The notes under the pieces are model-generated. The model had not been told where the DNA came from, ran no database searches, and worked only from the letters and a program-made list of their open reading frames with translations. Position numbers and translations under genes: made by a program. A stretch of DNA of 64,000 nucleotides from Pseudomonas arsenicoxydans (lineage in GTDB: Bacteria > Pseudomonadota > Gammaproteobacteria > Pseudomonadales > Pseudomonadaceae), in NCBI RefSeq assembly GCF_900103875.1, contig NZ_LT629705.1, positions 4,969,001 through 5,033,000 of the forward strand. The letters are read 5' to 3'. Position 1 is the first letter of the stretch. Each line of letters starts with the position of its first letter. This document shows positions 17,044 through 26,411 of the stretch, one piece after another.

Positions 17044-18336
17044 ATGACAACATCAATCCCTTCCGGGCGCTCCCGCGCCAGTGCGATTTTCCGGGTCACC
17101 TCGGGCAACTTTCTCGAACAATTCGATTTCTTCCTTTTCGGTTTTTACGCCACGCAGATTGCCGCCGTGTTCTTCCCGGCCAGCAGCGAATTCGCCTCGC
17201 TGATGATGACCTTTGCAGTGTTTGGCGCAGGCTTCCTGATGCGTCCGTTGGGTGCCGTGGTGCTGGGTGCTTACATTGATGATGTGGGCCGGCGCAAAGG
17301 TTTGATTGTCACGCTGTCGATCATGGCCAGCGGCACGATACTGATTGTGCTGGTACCCGGCTACGAAACCATCGGACTGTTCGCTCCTGCCATCGTGCTG
17401 ATCGGCCGACTGCTGCAAGGCTTCTCCGCCGGAGCGGAATTGGGCGGTGTCTCGGTGTACCTCTCAGAGATCGCCACGCCCGGCCGCAAGGGTTTCTTCA
17501 CCAGTTGGCAATCGGCCAGCCAGCAAGTGGCAATCATTGTCGCTGCCGCGCTGGGGTATGGACTGAACCAATGGATGGCGCCGGCGATGATTGCCGATTG
17601 GGGCTGGCGAATTCCGTTTTTCGTGGGTTGCATGATCGTGCCTTTCATTTTCTTCCTGCGCCGTAACCTGGAAGAAACCGAAGAGTTCACCGCGCGTAAA
17701 CACCGTCCGAGCATGGGCGATGTGTTCCGCACACTGGCGCAAAACTGGGTGATCGTCTTCGCCGGCATGATGATGGTCGCGCTGACCACCACCGCCTTCT
17801 ACCTGATTACCGTGTACGCACCGACATTTGGCAAAACCGTGCTGCACCTGAGCACGTCCGATGCTTTGCTGGTGACCTTGCTGGTGGGTGTTTCGAACTT
17901 CTTCTGGTTGCCGATTGGCGGTGCATTGTCCGACCGGATCGGTCGTCGTCCGGTGCTGATCGCCATGGCGCTGTTGACCCTCGCCACCGCTTACCCGGCG
18001 CTGACCTTCCTGGTCAATGCGCCGAGCTTCATGCACATGCTGCTGGTATTGCTGTGGCTGTCGTTCATTTACGGCTTGTACAACGGCGCGATGATTGCGG
18101 CGCTCACGGAAATCATGCCGGTCGAGGTCAGAGTTGCCGGTTTCTCCCTGGCGTACAGCCTGGCCACCGCGGTGTTCGGTGGTTTCACCCCGGCGATGTC
18201 GACCTTCCTGATTCAGTACACCGGCGACAAGGCCGCGCCCGGTTACTGGATGAGTTTCGCCGCGCTCTGTGCGTTGTGCGCGACGCTGTACCTCTATCGC
18301 CGCTCGACCGGTCGCCTGCAACCGGCGATGTCCTGA
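17044..18336 (+). CDS. MFS metabolite:proton symporter, citrate/tricarballylate type
   Basis: 430 residues from ATG 17044; a GTG at 16993 is in frame but unsupported. Twelve membrane segments with the MHS-branch signatures [56 protein letters not shown] and [10 protein letters not shown]. Relatives carry citrate or tricarballylate in symport with protons. It is followed after 15 bp by a periplasmic binding protein gene, an odd companion for a single-component permease, and by a convergent LysR gene. Confidence 0.88.
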   Translation: MTTSIPSGRSRASAIFRVTSGNFLEQFDFFLFGFYATQIAAVFFPASSEFASLMMTFAVFGAGFLMRPLGAVVLGAYIDDVGRRKGLIVTLSIMASGTILIVLVPGYETIGLFAPAIVLIGRLLQGFSAGAELGGVSVYLSEIATPGRKGFFTSWQSASQQVAIIVAAALGYGLNQWMAPAMIADWGWRIPFFVGCMIVPFIFFLRRNLEETEEFTARKHRPSMGDVFRTLAQNWVIVFAGMMMVALTTTAFYLITVYAPTFGKTVLHLSTSDALLVTLLVGVSNFFWLPIGGALSDRIGRRPVLIAMALLTLATAYPALTFLVNAPSFMHMLLVLLWLSFIYGLYNGAMIAALTEIMPVEVRVAGFSLAYSLATAVFGGFTPAMSTFLIQYTGDKAAPGYWMSFAALCALCATLYLYRRSTGRLQPAMS

Positions 18337-18351
18337 ACCCTTTGAGAGCAC

Positions 18352-19134
18352 ATGACCATGAAGAAACTATTCAATTTTGCTGCCCTGACTTTGCTGGCCA
18401 GTCTCGGTCTGAGCACCATCGCCCAGGCTGAAGAAATTCGCGTAATGACCTCCGGCGGCTTCACAGCGGCCTACAAAATCCTCGGGCCGAAATTCGCTGC
18501 GTCCACCGGCAACACCCTCGACACCGCGATGGGCCCGTCGATGGGCAAGGCGCCGGAAGCGATCCCCAATCGGCTTGCACGTGGTGAGCAGGCCGATGTG
18601 GTGATCATGGTTGGCTATGCCCTGGACGACTTGATCAAGCAGGGCAAAGTCGATCCGGCGTCTCGGGTTGAACTGGCGGATTCACGAATCGGCCTGGTGG
18701 TGCGCGAAGGTGCGCCGAAGCCGGACATCAGTTCTGTCGACGGACTGAAAAAGACTTTGCTCGACGCGAAGTCCGTGGCCTATTCCGACAGCGCTAGCGG
18801 CGTGTACATCGAGGACCAACTATTCAAGCGCTTGGGCATCGAGGATCAACTCAAGCCCAAGTCGAAGATGATTGCAAAAATCCCGGTCGGTTCGGTGGTT
18901 GCCACGGGCGATTACCAACTGGGCTTCCAGCAAGTCAGCGAACTACTGCCCGTGCCGGGAGTGAGTTTTGTGGCGAAAATCCCGGAGTCGGTGCAGTCAG
19001 TGACGCGTTTTGCGGCTGGCATTCCGGTAGGCGCGCAGCACAAGGAGCAAGCCAAGGCGCTGCTTGAATACCTGGCCTCCTCGGCCGCTCAATCGGACGT
19101 GAAGGCCACCGGACTGGATTCGGTCAGCCGCTGA
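18352..19134 (+). CDS. Periplasmic substrate-binding protein, ModA-like type II fold
   Basis: 260 residues. Start at 18352 or, with better ribosome-site spacing from GAGAG, 18358. Signal peptide ends at IAQA-EEI. The mature part (RVMTSGGFTAAYKILGPKFAASTG, ARGEQADVVIMVG, YSDSASGVYIEDQLFKRLGI) resembles ModA-type anion-binding proteins, but no ABC ATPase or permease is near; the partner gene is an MFS permease. It may present a carboxylate to that permease or act in sensing; both are inference. Confidence 0.85.
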   Translation: MTMKKLFNFAALTLLASLGLSTIAQAEEIRVMTSGGFTAAYKILGPKFAASTGNTLDTAMGPSMGKAPEAIPNRLARGEQADVVIMVGYALDDLIKQGKVDPASRVELADSRIGLVVREGAPKPDISSVDGLKKTLLDAKSVAYSDSASGVYIEDQLFKRLGIEDQLKPKSKMIAKIPVGSVVATGDYQLGFQQVSELLPVPGVSFVAKIPESVQSVTRFAAGIPVGAQHKEQAKALLEYLASSAAQSDVKATGLDSVSR

Positions 19135-20038
19135 CCGCAGACGGCTGGACTTTCATTTCCACCACCAACCGCTCCAGTTCCAACGCCGCCGGGGTCAGGG
19201 TTCGACCCCGGCGCTTGATCAAGCCGACACTGCGCATCACCTGCGGATGGGTCAGCGGCACCCGCGTCAGAATCGGGTGATCGGCCGCTGGCATCGCCAT
19301 CAACGGCACCGCCGCCACGCCCAACCCCGCCTCCACCAGACCGATCATCGTCGTCACATGGCGGGTTTGGCAGATACTCGGCCGCTGCGGAACAATTCCG
19401 CTCAGCGCCTGATCCAGCAAAAAGCGATTGCCGGACGTCTTGTCCAACGAAATGTAATCCTGCTGATAAAACTCATCCCAGGTCACGCTGCTGCGCCCCG
19501 CCAATGGGTGATCGCGCCGACAGGCCACCACATACTCTTCCTGCACCAGGGGTTCGAATTCGACTTCGGCCTCCAGCGTACCCATGAAACTCAGGCCGAA
19601 ATCCGCCTCGCCATTGACCACTGCGCCGAGCACGTCGTGAGCGCTGGAATCCAGCACTTTGACTTTGATCCGGGGAAATTGCTGGTGGTAACGGGCGATC
19701 ACTCGCGGCATAAAGTAGTACGCCGCCGACGGCACACACGCGACCGTGACATGGCCGAGTCGGGTCGAAGCGACTTCACTGATACCCAGCAGCGCGATGT
19801 CGAGATCATCGAGCAGGCGCTCGACACTCGGCATGAAACCGCGCCCGGCCTGGGTCAGACTGACCTTGCGCGTGGTGCGCTCGAACAAGCGCACGCCAAG
19901 GGCGTCCTCAAGTTTTTCGATACGCCGGCTCAGTGCCGGCTGGGAGATGCGCACGGTGTCGGCGGCCTTGCGAAAACTGCCCTGCTCGACCACGGCGCGA
20001 AAGGCTTGCAGATCGTTGAGGTCGAAGTTGATGGCCAT
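19124..20038 (-). CDS. LysR-type regulator
   Basis: 304 residues. Winged helix at residues 6-64 (LQAFRAVVEQGSFRKAADTVRISQPALSRRIEKLE) and an effector domain of the type seen in regulators of carboxylate or aromatic catabolism. Convergent with the binding protein gene, overlapping by 11 bp. It may control the MFS/binding-protein pair, although it is not divergent from it. Confidence 0.88.
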   Translation of the reverse strand: MAINFDLNDLQAFRAVVEQGSFRKAADTVRISQPALSRRIEKLEDALGVRLFERTTRKVSLTQAGRGFMPSVERLLDDLDIALLGISEVASTRLGHVTVACVPSAAYYFMPRVIARYHQQFPRIKVKVLDSSAHDVLGAVVNGEADFGLSFMGTLEAEVEFEPLVQEEYVVACRRDHPLAGRSSVTWDEFYQQDYISLDKTSGNRFLLDQALSGIVPQRPSICQTRHVTTMIGLVEAGLGVAAVPLMAMPAADHPILTRVPLTHPQVMRSVGLIKRRGRTLTPAALELERLVVEMKVQPSAVSG

Positions 20039-20221
20039 ATTGCGTACTCGGGGAACAGGCAGATTGATTAGCTTATCCTATGAATGTAACTAATTGATGC
20101 TAAACGTAACCAGATTTGCCTGACTTCAATGCATGCTGAAACGCTTCATGTTCCGGCTGACGCCTGACGCCTCAGCCTTTATCCTTATCTCCCCCGCCGT
20201 ATCGAGAGTCTGGAGTTCGTC

Positions 20222-22033
20222 ATGCCCCACGAAGGCAACCTTTTACAAGCCGCCGTCGTTTTTCTGTTCGCGGCCGTGCTCACCGTGCCCTTGGCCAAAC
20301 GCCTGCAACTGGGGGCCGTACTGGGTTATCTGTTTGCCGGGGTGATCATCGGGCCGTCGGTGCTGGGGTTGATCGGTAATCCGCAGCGCGTCAGCCATAT
20401 CTCTGAGCTGGGCGTGGTGTTGCTGCTGTTCATTATCGGCCTGGAACTGTCACCACGCCGCTTGTGGGTGATGCGTAAATCCGTGTTTGGCGTGGGACTG
20501 GCGCAGGTACTGTTGACGGGCTCGGTGATCGGCGTGCTGGCGCTGTTTGTCTTCGGCCAACCGTTGAACAGCTCCATTGTGCTCGGCCTTGGCCTGGCGT
20601 TGTCTTCCACCGCGTTTGGCCTGCAAAGCCTGGCCGAGCGCAAAGAGCTGACCAGTCCTCACGGACGCTTGGCGTTTGCGATCCTGCTGTTCCAGGACAT
20701 CGCCGCAATCCCATTGATCGCCATGGTGCCGTTATTGGCCGGTGGCGATCACACCTCTACCGCCGCCGAAGACTTGAACCACGGTTTGCGGGTACTGGGC
20801 AGCATTGCGGTGGTGGTGGTCGGCGGACGGTATCTGCTGCGGCCGGTGTTTCGCGTGGTAGCCAAGACCGGTTTGCCCGAGGTCTCGACGGCGACCGCGT
20901 TGCTGGTGGTGATTGGCACGGCGTGGCTGATGGACCAGGTCGGAGTGTCCATGGCCCTTGGCGCGTTCCTCGCCGGATTGCTGCTGGCGGACTCTGAATA
21001 CCGCCATGAACTGGAAGCGCAGATCGAACCTTTCAAGGGCCTGTTGCTGGGGTTGTTTTTCATCAGCGTCGGCATGGGCGCCAACTTGAGTCTGCTGCTC
21101 AGCGCGCCGATCACGGTGTTGGGGCTGACCCTGCTGCTGATCGCACTCAAATTGCCGCTGCTGTTTTTGGTCGGTCGACTGGCCGGTGGCTTGGGCAAAG
21201 TCAGTGCCATTCGCCTGGGCATCGTGCTGGCGGCCGGAGGCGAATTTGCGTTTGTGGTGTTCAAGATCGGGCGCGACCAGGGGCTGTTCGAGCCGCGCCT
21301 TTACGACTTGCTGGTGCTGACCATCACCCTGTCCATGGCGGTGACGCCGCTGTTGCTGCTGCTGTGCGCGCGGCTGTACACGCCCAAGGTGCAGCCCGTC
21401 GTGGTGCCGGAGAAATTTCGCGACATCGACACCGACGCGCCGCGTGTGGTGATTGCCGGCATGGGCCGGATGGGGCAGATCGTGGCGCGGATTCTGCGGG
21501 CGCAGAACATCAAGTTCGTGGCGCTGGACACCTCGGTGGAAACCATCGAACTGTCACGCAGTTTCGGCGGCGTGCCGGTGTTCTACGGCGACCCGATGCG
21601 CCCGGAAATCCTCAGTGCGGCCAAGGTCGAGCAAGCGGAATACTTTGTCATCGCCACCGATGATCCGGACACCAACATCAAGACTGCCGAGGTGGTACAC
21701 AAGCTGTATCCGCACATCAAGATCATCGCCCGGGCCCGTAACCGTCAGCATGTGCACCGGCTGGTGGACCTTGGCGCCGAGGCGATTCGGGAAACCTATT
21801 ATTCGAGCCTGGAAATGAGCCGGCGCACCCTGGTCGGCCTGGGATTGACCCAAGCGCAGGCCGATGCGCGGATCAAGCGCTTCAAGCATCACGATGAACA
21901 AGTGCTGGAAGCCCAGCACGCGGTATATGACGATGCGGTGAAGGTCTTGCAGACAGCACAGGAAGCGCGGGCTGAACTGGCCAGGTTGTTTGAGGCGGAT
22001 CAGATGGAGGAGCAGGAGGCGAGCAAGGTTTGA
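20222..22033 (+). CDS. KefB/KefC-type monovalent cation:proton antiporter with TrkA-N domain
   Basis: 603 residues. The first 390 hold about 12 membrane segments of the CPA2 family (GYLFAGVIIGPSVLGL, LSSTAFGLQSLAERKEL, FQDIAAIPLIA). A cytosolic nucleotide-binding TrkA-N/RCK domain starts near residue 410 (VVIAGMGRMGQIVARIL). The C-terminus is charged and helical. It probably exports K+ in exchange for H+ under electrophilic or pH stress; no KefF/KefG partner gene is adjacent. Confidence 0.9.
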   Translation: MPHEGNLLQAAVVFLFAAVLTVPLAKRLQLGAVLGYLFAGVIIGPSVLGLIGNPQRVSHISELGVVLLLFIIGLELSPRRLWVMRKSVFGVGLAQVLLTGSVIGVLALFVFGQPLNSSIVLGLGLALSSTAFGLQSLAERKELTSPHGRLAFAILLFQDIAAIPLIAMVPLLAGGDHTSTAAEDLNHGLRVLGSIAVVVVGGRYLLRPVFRVVAKTGLPEVSTATALLVVIGTAWLMDQVGVSMALGAFLAGLLLADSEYRHELEAQIEPFKGLLLGLFFISVGMGANLSLLLSAPITVLGLTLLLIALKLPLLFLVGRLAGGLGKVSAIRLGIVLAAGGEFAFVVFKIGRDQGLFEPRLYDLLVLTITLSMAVTPLLLLLCARLYTPKVQPVVVPEKFRDIDTDAPRVVIAGMGRMGQIVARILRAQNIKFVALDTSVETIELSRSFGGVPVFYGDPMRPEILSAAKVEQAEYFVIATDDPDTNIKTAEVVHKLYPHIKIIARARNRQHVHRLVDLGAEAIRETYYSSLEMSRRTLVGLGLTQAQADARIKRFKHHDEQVLEAQHAVYDDAVKVLQTAQEARAELARLFEADQMEEQEASKV

Positions 22034-22060
22034 GTACTGTGGCGGCAGGTCTGCCGCCAT

Positions 22061-22126
22061 CGCGGGCAAGCTCGCTCCCACAGGGATTTGTGTCGATCAC
22101 AAGAACCCTGTGGGAGCGAGCTGGCC
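22061..22126. repeat. REP-type palindrome pair, family C, copy 1 (degenerate)
   Basis: CGCGGGCAAGCTCGCTCCCA and an inverted CCCTGTGGGAGCGAGCTGGC flank about 20 bp. This is the common Pseudomonas REP motif (GCGGGCAAGCCCGCTCCCAC) with one arm decayed, between two convergent genes. Confidence 0.8.
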
Positions 22127-22138
22127 CTTACCCGTCGA

Positions 22139-22681
22139 TCAGCTGGAGAACACGTACTGTCCCTTGACCTTTTTCGAACCCACAAAGCCCAGGTCCGGGA
22201 ACAGCAGGTTTTTGATCCACGCGGCGAAGAACACCATGCCCAGAGTGATAGCAACGCCGACCACGGTCATCACCGGGTCTTCTTCATATCCTTTGAACAT
22301 CCGCGAGATTTGGCTGACGGTCAGAATCACGTAGAGGGTATAGGCCTGGGCCGAGCTCTTGTAAAAACCCCACGCAAATGCCAATGGCACCAACGCCGCA
22401 AAGAGCGTGAAGAACACCACGGCACCGGGCCCGATCATCAAACCCATGAAAAAACCGGTGACCGCGCCCAGCAATGCCTGGACACAGGTCAATGCAATCA
22501 GAATATTGACCTTGCCTGAATGCCTTTCGCGCAACGCCGGATCCGGCCTGGCGCCAATCCAGTAAGCCAATACCCGATCCTTTACCGCCCCACCTGAAAA
22601 CGCCTTGAACGTCTCGGTTTTTGAACGTCCGGCCTCCAGCATTTCCACCAGTTGCCGTTTGATTTCCTTTTTGTCCAACAT
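22139..22681 (-). CDS. Hypothetical membrane protein
   Basis: 180 residues from ATG 22681 (MLDKKEIKRQLVEML), preceded by GGGAGAAGT; longer in-frame readings to 22804 cross a terminator and are rejected. A soluble helical N-terminus of about 60 residues is followed by four membrane segments (VNILIALTCVQALLGAVTGFFMG and others). Similar to uncharacterised Pseudomonas inner-membrane proteins; no function can be assigned. Confidence 0.8.
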   Translation of the reverse strand: MLDKKEIKRQLVEMLEAGRSKTETFKAFSGGAVKDRVLAYWIGARPDPALRERHSGKVNILIALTCVQALLGAVTGFFMGLMIGPGAVVFFTLFAALVPLAFAWGFYKSSAQAYTLYVILTVSQISRMFKGYEEDPVMTVVGVAITLGMVFFAAWIKNLLFPDLGFVGSKKVKGQYVFSS

Positions 22682-22760
22682 ACTTCTCCCGGGCAACCCA
22701 AATCGAAAATGTGCGGCAAGCCTGCTGCCACAGATCAGTGTCGCTTTATTGGGCCCCAGA

Positions 22761-22796
22761 AAGCAAAACGCCGCTTCCACCAGAGGCGGAAGCGGC
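22761..22796 (-). terminator. Intrinsic terminator after the membrane microprotein gene
   Basis: GCCGCTTCC / GGAAGCGGC, 9-bp perfect stem with a 9-base loop, followed on the minus strand by GTTTTGCTTT. It would end the unit running from 23843 to 22818. Confidence 0.75.
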
Positions 22797-22817
22797 AGAG
22801 GCATAAGCCTCAGAGTA

Positions 22818-22892
22818 TCAATGCATGAACAGGGCGATCAGGATGATGATCGGGATTGGCACGCCAAGAAAGAACAACAGTAATGAGCGCAT
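22818..22892 (-). CDS. 24-residue hydrophobic membrane microprotein
   Basis: Reads MRSLLLFFLGVPIPIIILIA then LFMH, a single membrane-spanning helix. An AGGAG site lies 7 bases before the ATG, the stop is TGA, and a strong terminator follows. It begins 15 bp after the stop of the larger membrane protein gene and is probably co-transcribed with it. A PIPI motif in the middle of a hydrophobic helix is unusual and argues for a selected protein rather than chance. Function unknown. Confidence 0.72.
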   Translation of the reverse strand: MRSLLLFFLGVPIPIIILIALFMH

Positions 22893-22907
22893 GAGAATTC
22901 TCCTGGG

Positions 22908-23843
22908 TTAGCGAACTGGCACAGTAGTGGTGGTGACGTAAGTGTCGGATTCCAGATACACCACGGCATCCCGACGACGACCGCCGAAGGTAGCGGCGAA
23001 GCTGGCGAAAAACGCACCGATCAGCAAGGCAACGAACATCCACAGCGACGTCCAGGCAGCGACTTTGGCGGCGGTGTCAGCAGCTTGTTGGGCAGCCAGT
23101 TTGGCGTCGGCAACAGCTTTTTGAGTGCGGGCATAGACTTCATCGACACGGCGTTCGGCATCGGCCTGGGTCAGGTTGGTGCGCTGGGCGACCAATTGCG
23201 CCAGGTAAGTCCGGTCTGCTGGGGCCAGTTGACCATCGCTCAGGGAGCGCACGAAGATCCGGGTCACGGTGCTGCGGGCAGCGTCATCGCTGACAGCGGC
23301 AGGACGATCATCTCGGAACAGCGTGTCGACGAAGTAGCCATATTGGTCACTGTTGGTGTTAGCCGCAGCGGTGCCAGCGGCTTGAGTCGCGACACTGGCG
23401 GCACCACCGACAACACTTGCGCCGGCTTGTACGCCACCGCTGACGATGCTGCTAACCGAACCGACGACCAGCGTCGCAGTCACCAGCGTGGCTACGCACC
23501 AGGCCAGGAAGCCGTGGGCAGTGTCACGGAAATAAACTTCATCGCCGTGCATGTTGGCCCACTTCACCCGCAAGCGACCGGCGATATAACCGCCGAGCCC
23601 GGAAGCCACGATTTGCGTCGCGGCCAGCCAGACGATTGTGGAAATCCCCAGGCCTTTGGCGCTCACGCCTTCATGGGCCCAAGGTGAAACCGCGGAAAAC
23701 CCAAGGCCGAAACCGAGCAGTACCAGGATCAGCGACAACGCCGCCGCGGCAGCAGCCCCGGCGAAGATCGCGCCCCAGGACACCCCCGACAGCGTGCTTG
23801 ATTCTTCTATATCGGGATAGAAACCATCAGAGGATCTATTCAT
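22908..23843 (-). CDS. Gly/Ala-rich membrane protein of unknown function
   Basis: 311 residues from ATG 23843 (MNRSSDGFYPDIEESS), with GGAGCG upstream; the in-frame extension to 23903 is not supported. Membrane segments at about 24-48, 68-90, 112-135 and 265-290 enclose a long soluble loop (about 150-260) with a helical, Ala-rich QADAERRVDEVYARTQKAVADAKLAAQQAAD stretch that could form a coiled coil. Looks like a stress- or envelope-associated protein, but no domain name can be given with confidence. Followed by the 24-residue microprotein gene. Confidence 0.8.
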   Translation of the reverse strand: MNRSSDGFYPDIEESSTLSGVSWGAIFAGAAAAAALSLILVLLGFGLGFSAVSPWAHEGVSAKGLGISTIVWLAATQIVASGLGGYIAGRLRVKWANMHGDEVYFRDTAHGFLAWCVATLVTATLVVGSVSSIVSGGVQAGASVVGGAASVATQAAGTAAANTNSDQYGYFVDTLFRDDRPAAVSDDAARSTVTRIFVRSLSDGQLAPADRTYLAQLVAQRTNLTQADAERRVDEVYARTQKAVADAKLAAQQAADTAAKVAAWTSLWMFVALLIGAFFASFAATFGGRRRDAVVYLESDTYVTTTTVPVR

Positions 23844-24216
23844 TGTTTTCGCTCCAGGCAGAAAGATGGTGTTACAACTCTTCAGAGGAAGAATTGCAGT
23901 CACCGTGCCAGTCGCAATATTTTAATAAATTGTTTTATTTCAATGAGTTATAAAGTTTGAACTTCCAGTTTTATTGCAATTTGCAAGGTGGGGGCGTTAG
24001 CAGCGGGTTTTATGCATTGAACATCGACAGATCGCAGCCTCGTTTCACTCGACAGCTCCTACTGGGGACACGCATTCCATGTAGGAGCTGTCGAGTGAAA
24101 CGAGGCTGCGATCCATTGATCTTTTCTCCAGGTGAAGTTTTATTTAGAAAGACCTCATGCATTTATTGGCAAAATGCCCCCACACTCCGCCATGAACTGA
24201 CTATCAGGCACGCCTT
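23844..24216. other. Intergenic region, 373 bp, divergent promoters plus repeat
   Basis: Between the divergent membrane protein gene and the response regulator gene. The part nearest 23843 is AT-rich (TTTTAATAAATTGTTTTATT around 23919) and suits a promoter. A family B palindrome occupies 24030-24113. No open reading frame with a credible start was seen. Confidence 0.6.
24030..24113. repeat. Long perfect inverted repeat, family B, copy 2
   Basis: 33-bp arms identical to those at 13863-13947, with an 18-bp loop of unrelated sequence. Here the element lies about 100 bp upstream of a gene instead of directly downstream of one. Confidence 0.9.
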
Positions 24217-24900
24217 ATGACCCGCATCTTGACCATCGAAGACGACGCCGTGACCGCCCGGGAAATCGTCGCCGAACTGAGCAGCCACGGCCTCGACGTC
24301 GATTGGGTCAACAATGGCCGTGAAGGACTTGAGCGTGCGGTCAGCGGCAATTACGACCTGATCACTCTCGACCGCATGCTGCCCGAGCTCGACGGCCTGG
24401 CGATTGTCACCACGTTGCGCACCATGGGCGTGGCCACGCCGATTCTGATGATCAGCGCCCTGTCCGACGTCGACGAGCGAGTGCGCGGTTTGCGCGCTGG
24501 CGGTGACGACTACCTGACCAAGCCGTTCGCCACCGATGAAATGGCCGCGCGCGTTGAAGTACTGTTGCGCCGCCAGAACACCGTGACCGCAAAGGCGACC
24601 ACATTGCGCGTCGCCGACCTTGAGCTGAACCTGATCAGCCACGAAGCCAGCCGCGACGATCAACTGCTGACGCTGTTGCCCACCGAGTACAAGCTGCTGG
24701 AATTCCTGATGCGCAACACCGGGCAGATTCTGTCGCGGATGATGATTTTCGAAGAAGTCTGGGGCTATCACTTCGACCCCGGCACCAACCTCATCGATGT
24801 GCACATCGGCCGTCTGCGCAAGAAGATCGACCCACCTGGTAAAGTCCCGTTGATCCGCACCGTGCGAGGCTCGGGATATGTCATTGCTGAACCCCTCTAA
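24217..24900 (+). CDS. OmpR-family response regulator
   Basis: 227 residues. Receiver domain with acidic pocket (IEDD), phospho-acceptor Asp52 (LITLDRMLPELDG) and Lys102 (YLTKPF), then a winged-helix DNA-binding domain (LLPTEYKLLEFLMRNTGQILSR, LIDVHIGRLRKKID, TVRGSGYVI). It overlaps the histidine kinase gene by 23 bp, so the two form a coupled operon. No target genes with obvious matching sites were recognised. Confidence 0.95.
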   Translation: MTRILTIEDDAVTAREIVAELSSHGLDVDWVNNGREGLERAVSGNYDLITLDRMLPELDGLAIVTTLRTMGVATPILMISALSDVDERVRGLRAGGDDYLTKPFATDEMAARVEVLLRRQNTVTAKATTLRVADLELNLISHEASRDDQLLTLLPTEYKLLEFLMRNTGQILSRMMIFEEVWGYHFDPGTNLIDVHIGRLRKKIDPPGKVPLIRTVRGSGYVIAEPL

Positions 24901-26272
24901 AGGCTGGCGTTCGTCCAGCAGCCGTCTGCTCGCGCTGTACAGTTCGCTGTTCGTGCTCTGGAGCGGGATCCTCATGGGGGTCATGTATTTCGAGGTTTCG
25001 GCCTACCTGGACAATTTGGCCAAGCACTCGCTGATGCAACGCCAGCATCTGTTTTCGCACTTTCAGGGCGAGCAACTGCTGGACGCCCTCGCCGTCAGCA
25101 TGACCTTCGACATTCGCGGCATTGACGCCTATGGTCTGTTCGATGCCCAGCACCGCTACCTCAGCGGGGCGATGCAAAGCATCCCTGAAGGTTTGCCGCT
25201 GGACGGCAAGATCCACATCCTTAGCGACTGCGCCGAATCCGACGACCCCAGCCTGCCCGCCGACAGTTGTGACGCTGTAGCGACCCAGACCCGGGACGGT
25301 CGCTGGCTGGTGCTGGTGCGCGACAACGGTTCATTGTTTGCCGTGACCCGCATCATTCTGCATGCGTTGTTCTGGGGTGTGACGCTGACCATTCTGCCCG
25401 GCATCGTCGGCTGGCACCTGCTGCGGCGGCGCCCGTTGCGACGCATTCGTGCGATTCAAGCGAGCGCCGAAGCCATCGTCGCCGGCGACCTGACCCGGCG
25501 CCTGCCCCTGTCCAACCGCCGCGATGAGCTGGACATGCTCGCCGCCATCGTCAACGCCATGCTTGAACGCATCGAACGCTTGATGAACGAGGTCAAGGGT
25601 GTGTGCGACAACATCGCCCATGACCTGCGCACCCCGCTGACCCGCCTGCGCGCGCAGCTGTACCGGATTCAACAACAGGCGGATGAGGGCTCGACGCTGG
25701 CCGTGCAGCTGGATTCAGTGCTCGCTGAAGCCGACACCTTGATGGCGCGGTTTCGTGGCTTGTTGCGGATTTCCGAATTGGAGGACCGGCAGCGTCGCTC
25801 CGGTTTTGTGCAACTGGACCCGGTGCCGCTGCTGCAGGAATTGCACGACTTTTACCTGCCGCTGGCAGAGGAAGGCGAGTTGGTGTTCACGCTGCAATTG
25901 CCGGCATCGCTGCCCCCGTTGATTGGCGATCGCGCGCTGTTGTTTGAGGCTGTTGCGAACTTGTTGAGCAACTCGATCAAATTTACCCCGCCGGACGGCG
26001 AAGTGATTTTGCGTGGGATCAATGTGGCTGGGCACACGCGAATCGAAGTGCTCGATTCAGGCCCCGGCATTCCGGAAAGCGAACGCAAAGCGGTGTTCCA
26101 GCGCTTTTATCGGGCAGACGGCGGCAATCAGAAAAACGGCTTCGGCCTGGGCCTCTCGATCGTTGCGGCGATCGCCAGTCTGCATGGCTTTGCGCTTGAA
26201 GTGGGCACCAGCGAACTCGGCGGCGCGCGATTGACCCTCGATTGCCAGCAAAGCCTGATGCACCAGACCTGA
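24878..26272 (+). CDS. Sensor histidine kinase
   Basis: 464 residues. Membrane segments at about 17-40 and 157-180 bracket a periplasmic sensor region of about 115 residues with two cysteines (Cys118, Cys131) that may form a disulfide. A HAMP domain follows, then the H-box IAHDLRTPLTR with phospho-His248, then N, G1 and G2 boxes (NLLSNSIKFTP, DSGPGIP, GFGLGLSI). It pairs with the overlapping response regulator. The stimulus is unknown; the layout resembles metal- or cationic-peptide-sensing kinases, but that is weak. Confidence 0.94.
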   Translation: MSLLNPSKGWRSSSSRLLALYSSLFVLWSGILMGVMYFEVSAYLDNLAKHSLMQRQHLFSHFQGEQLLDALAVSMTFDIRGIDAYGLFDAQHRYLSGAMQSIPEGLPLDGKIHILSDCAESDDPSLPADSCDAVATQTRDGRWLVLVRDNGSLFAVTRIILHALFWGVTLTILPGIVGWHLLRRRPLRRIRAIQASAEAIVAGDLTRRLPLSNRRDELDMLAAIVNAMLERIERLMNEVKGVCDNIAHDLRTPLTRLRAQLYRIQQQADEGSTLAVQLDSVLAEADTLMARFRGLLRISELEDRQRRSGFVQLDPVPLLQELHDFYLPLAEEGELVFTLQLPASLPPLIGDRALLFEAVANLLSNSIKFTPPDGEVILRGINVAGHTRIEVLDSGPGIPESERKAVFQRFYRADGGNQKNGFGLGLSIVAAIASLHGFALEVGTSELGGARLTLDCQQSLMHQT

Positions 26273-26298
26273 CCCGAATCACCTGAGTTGACACAAAA

Positions 26299-26391
26299 CC
26301 TGTGGGAGCGGGCTTGCCCGCGATGGCGTCATGCCAGACAAACTGATGTCGTCTGACACTCCGTTATCGCGGGCAAGCCCGCTCCCACAGG
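26299..26391. repeat. REP palindrome pair, family C, copy 2
   Basis: Two REP units in opposite orientation with perfectly complementary 26-bp arms (CCTGTGGGAGCGGGCTTGCC ... and its complement) around 41 bp. It sits between convergent gene ends, the usual REP location. Confidence 0.92.
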
Positions 26392-26411
26392 GGAATTGCA
26401 GTGACTATGAA

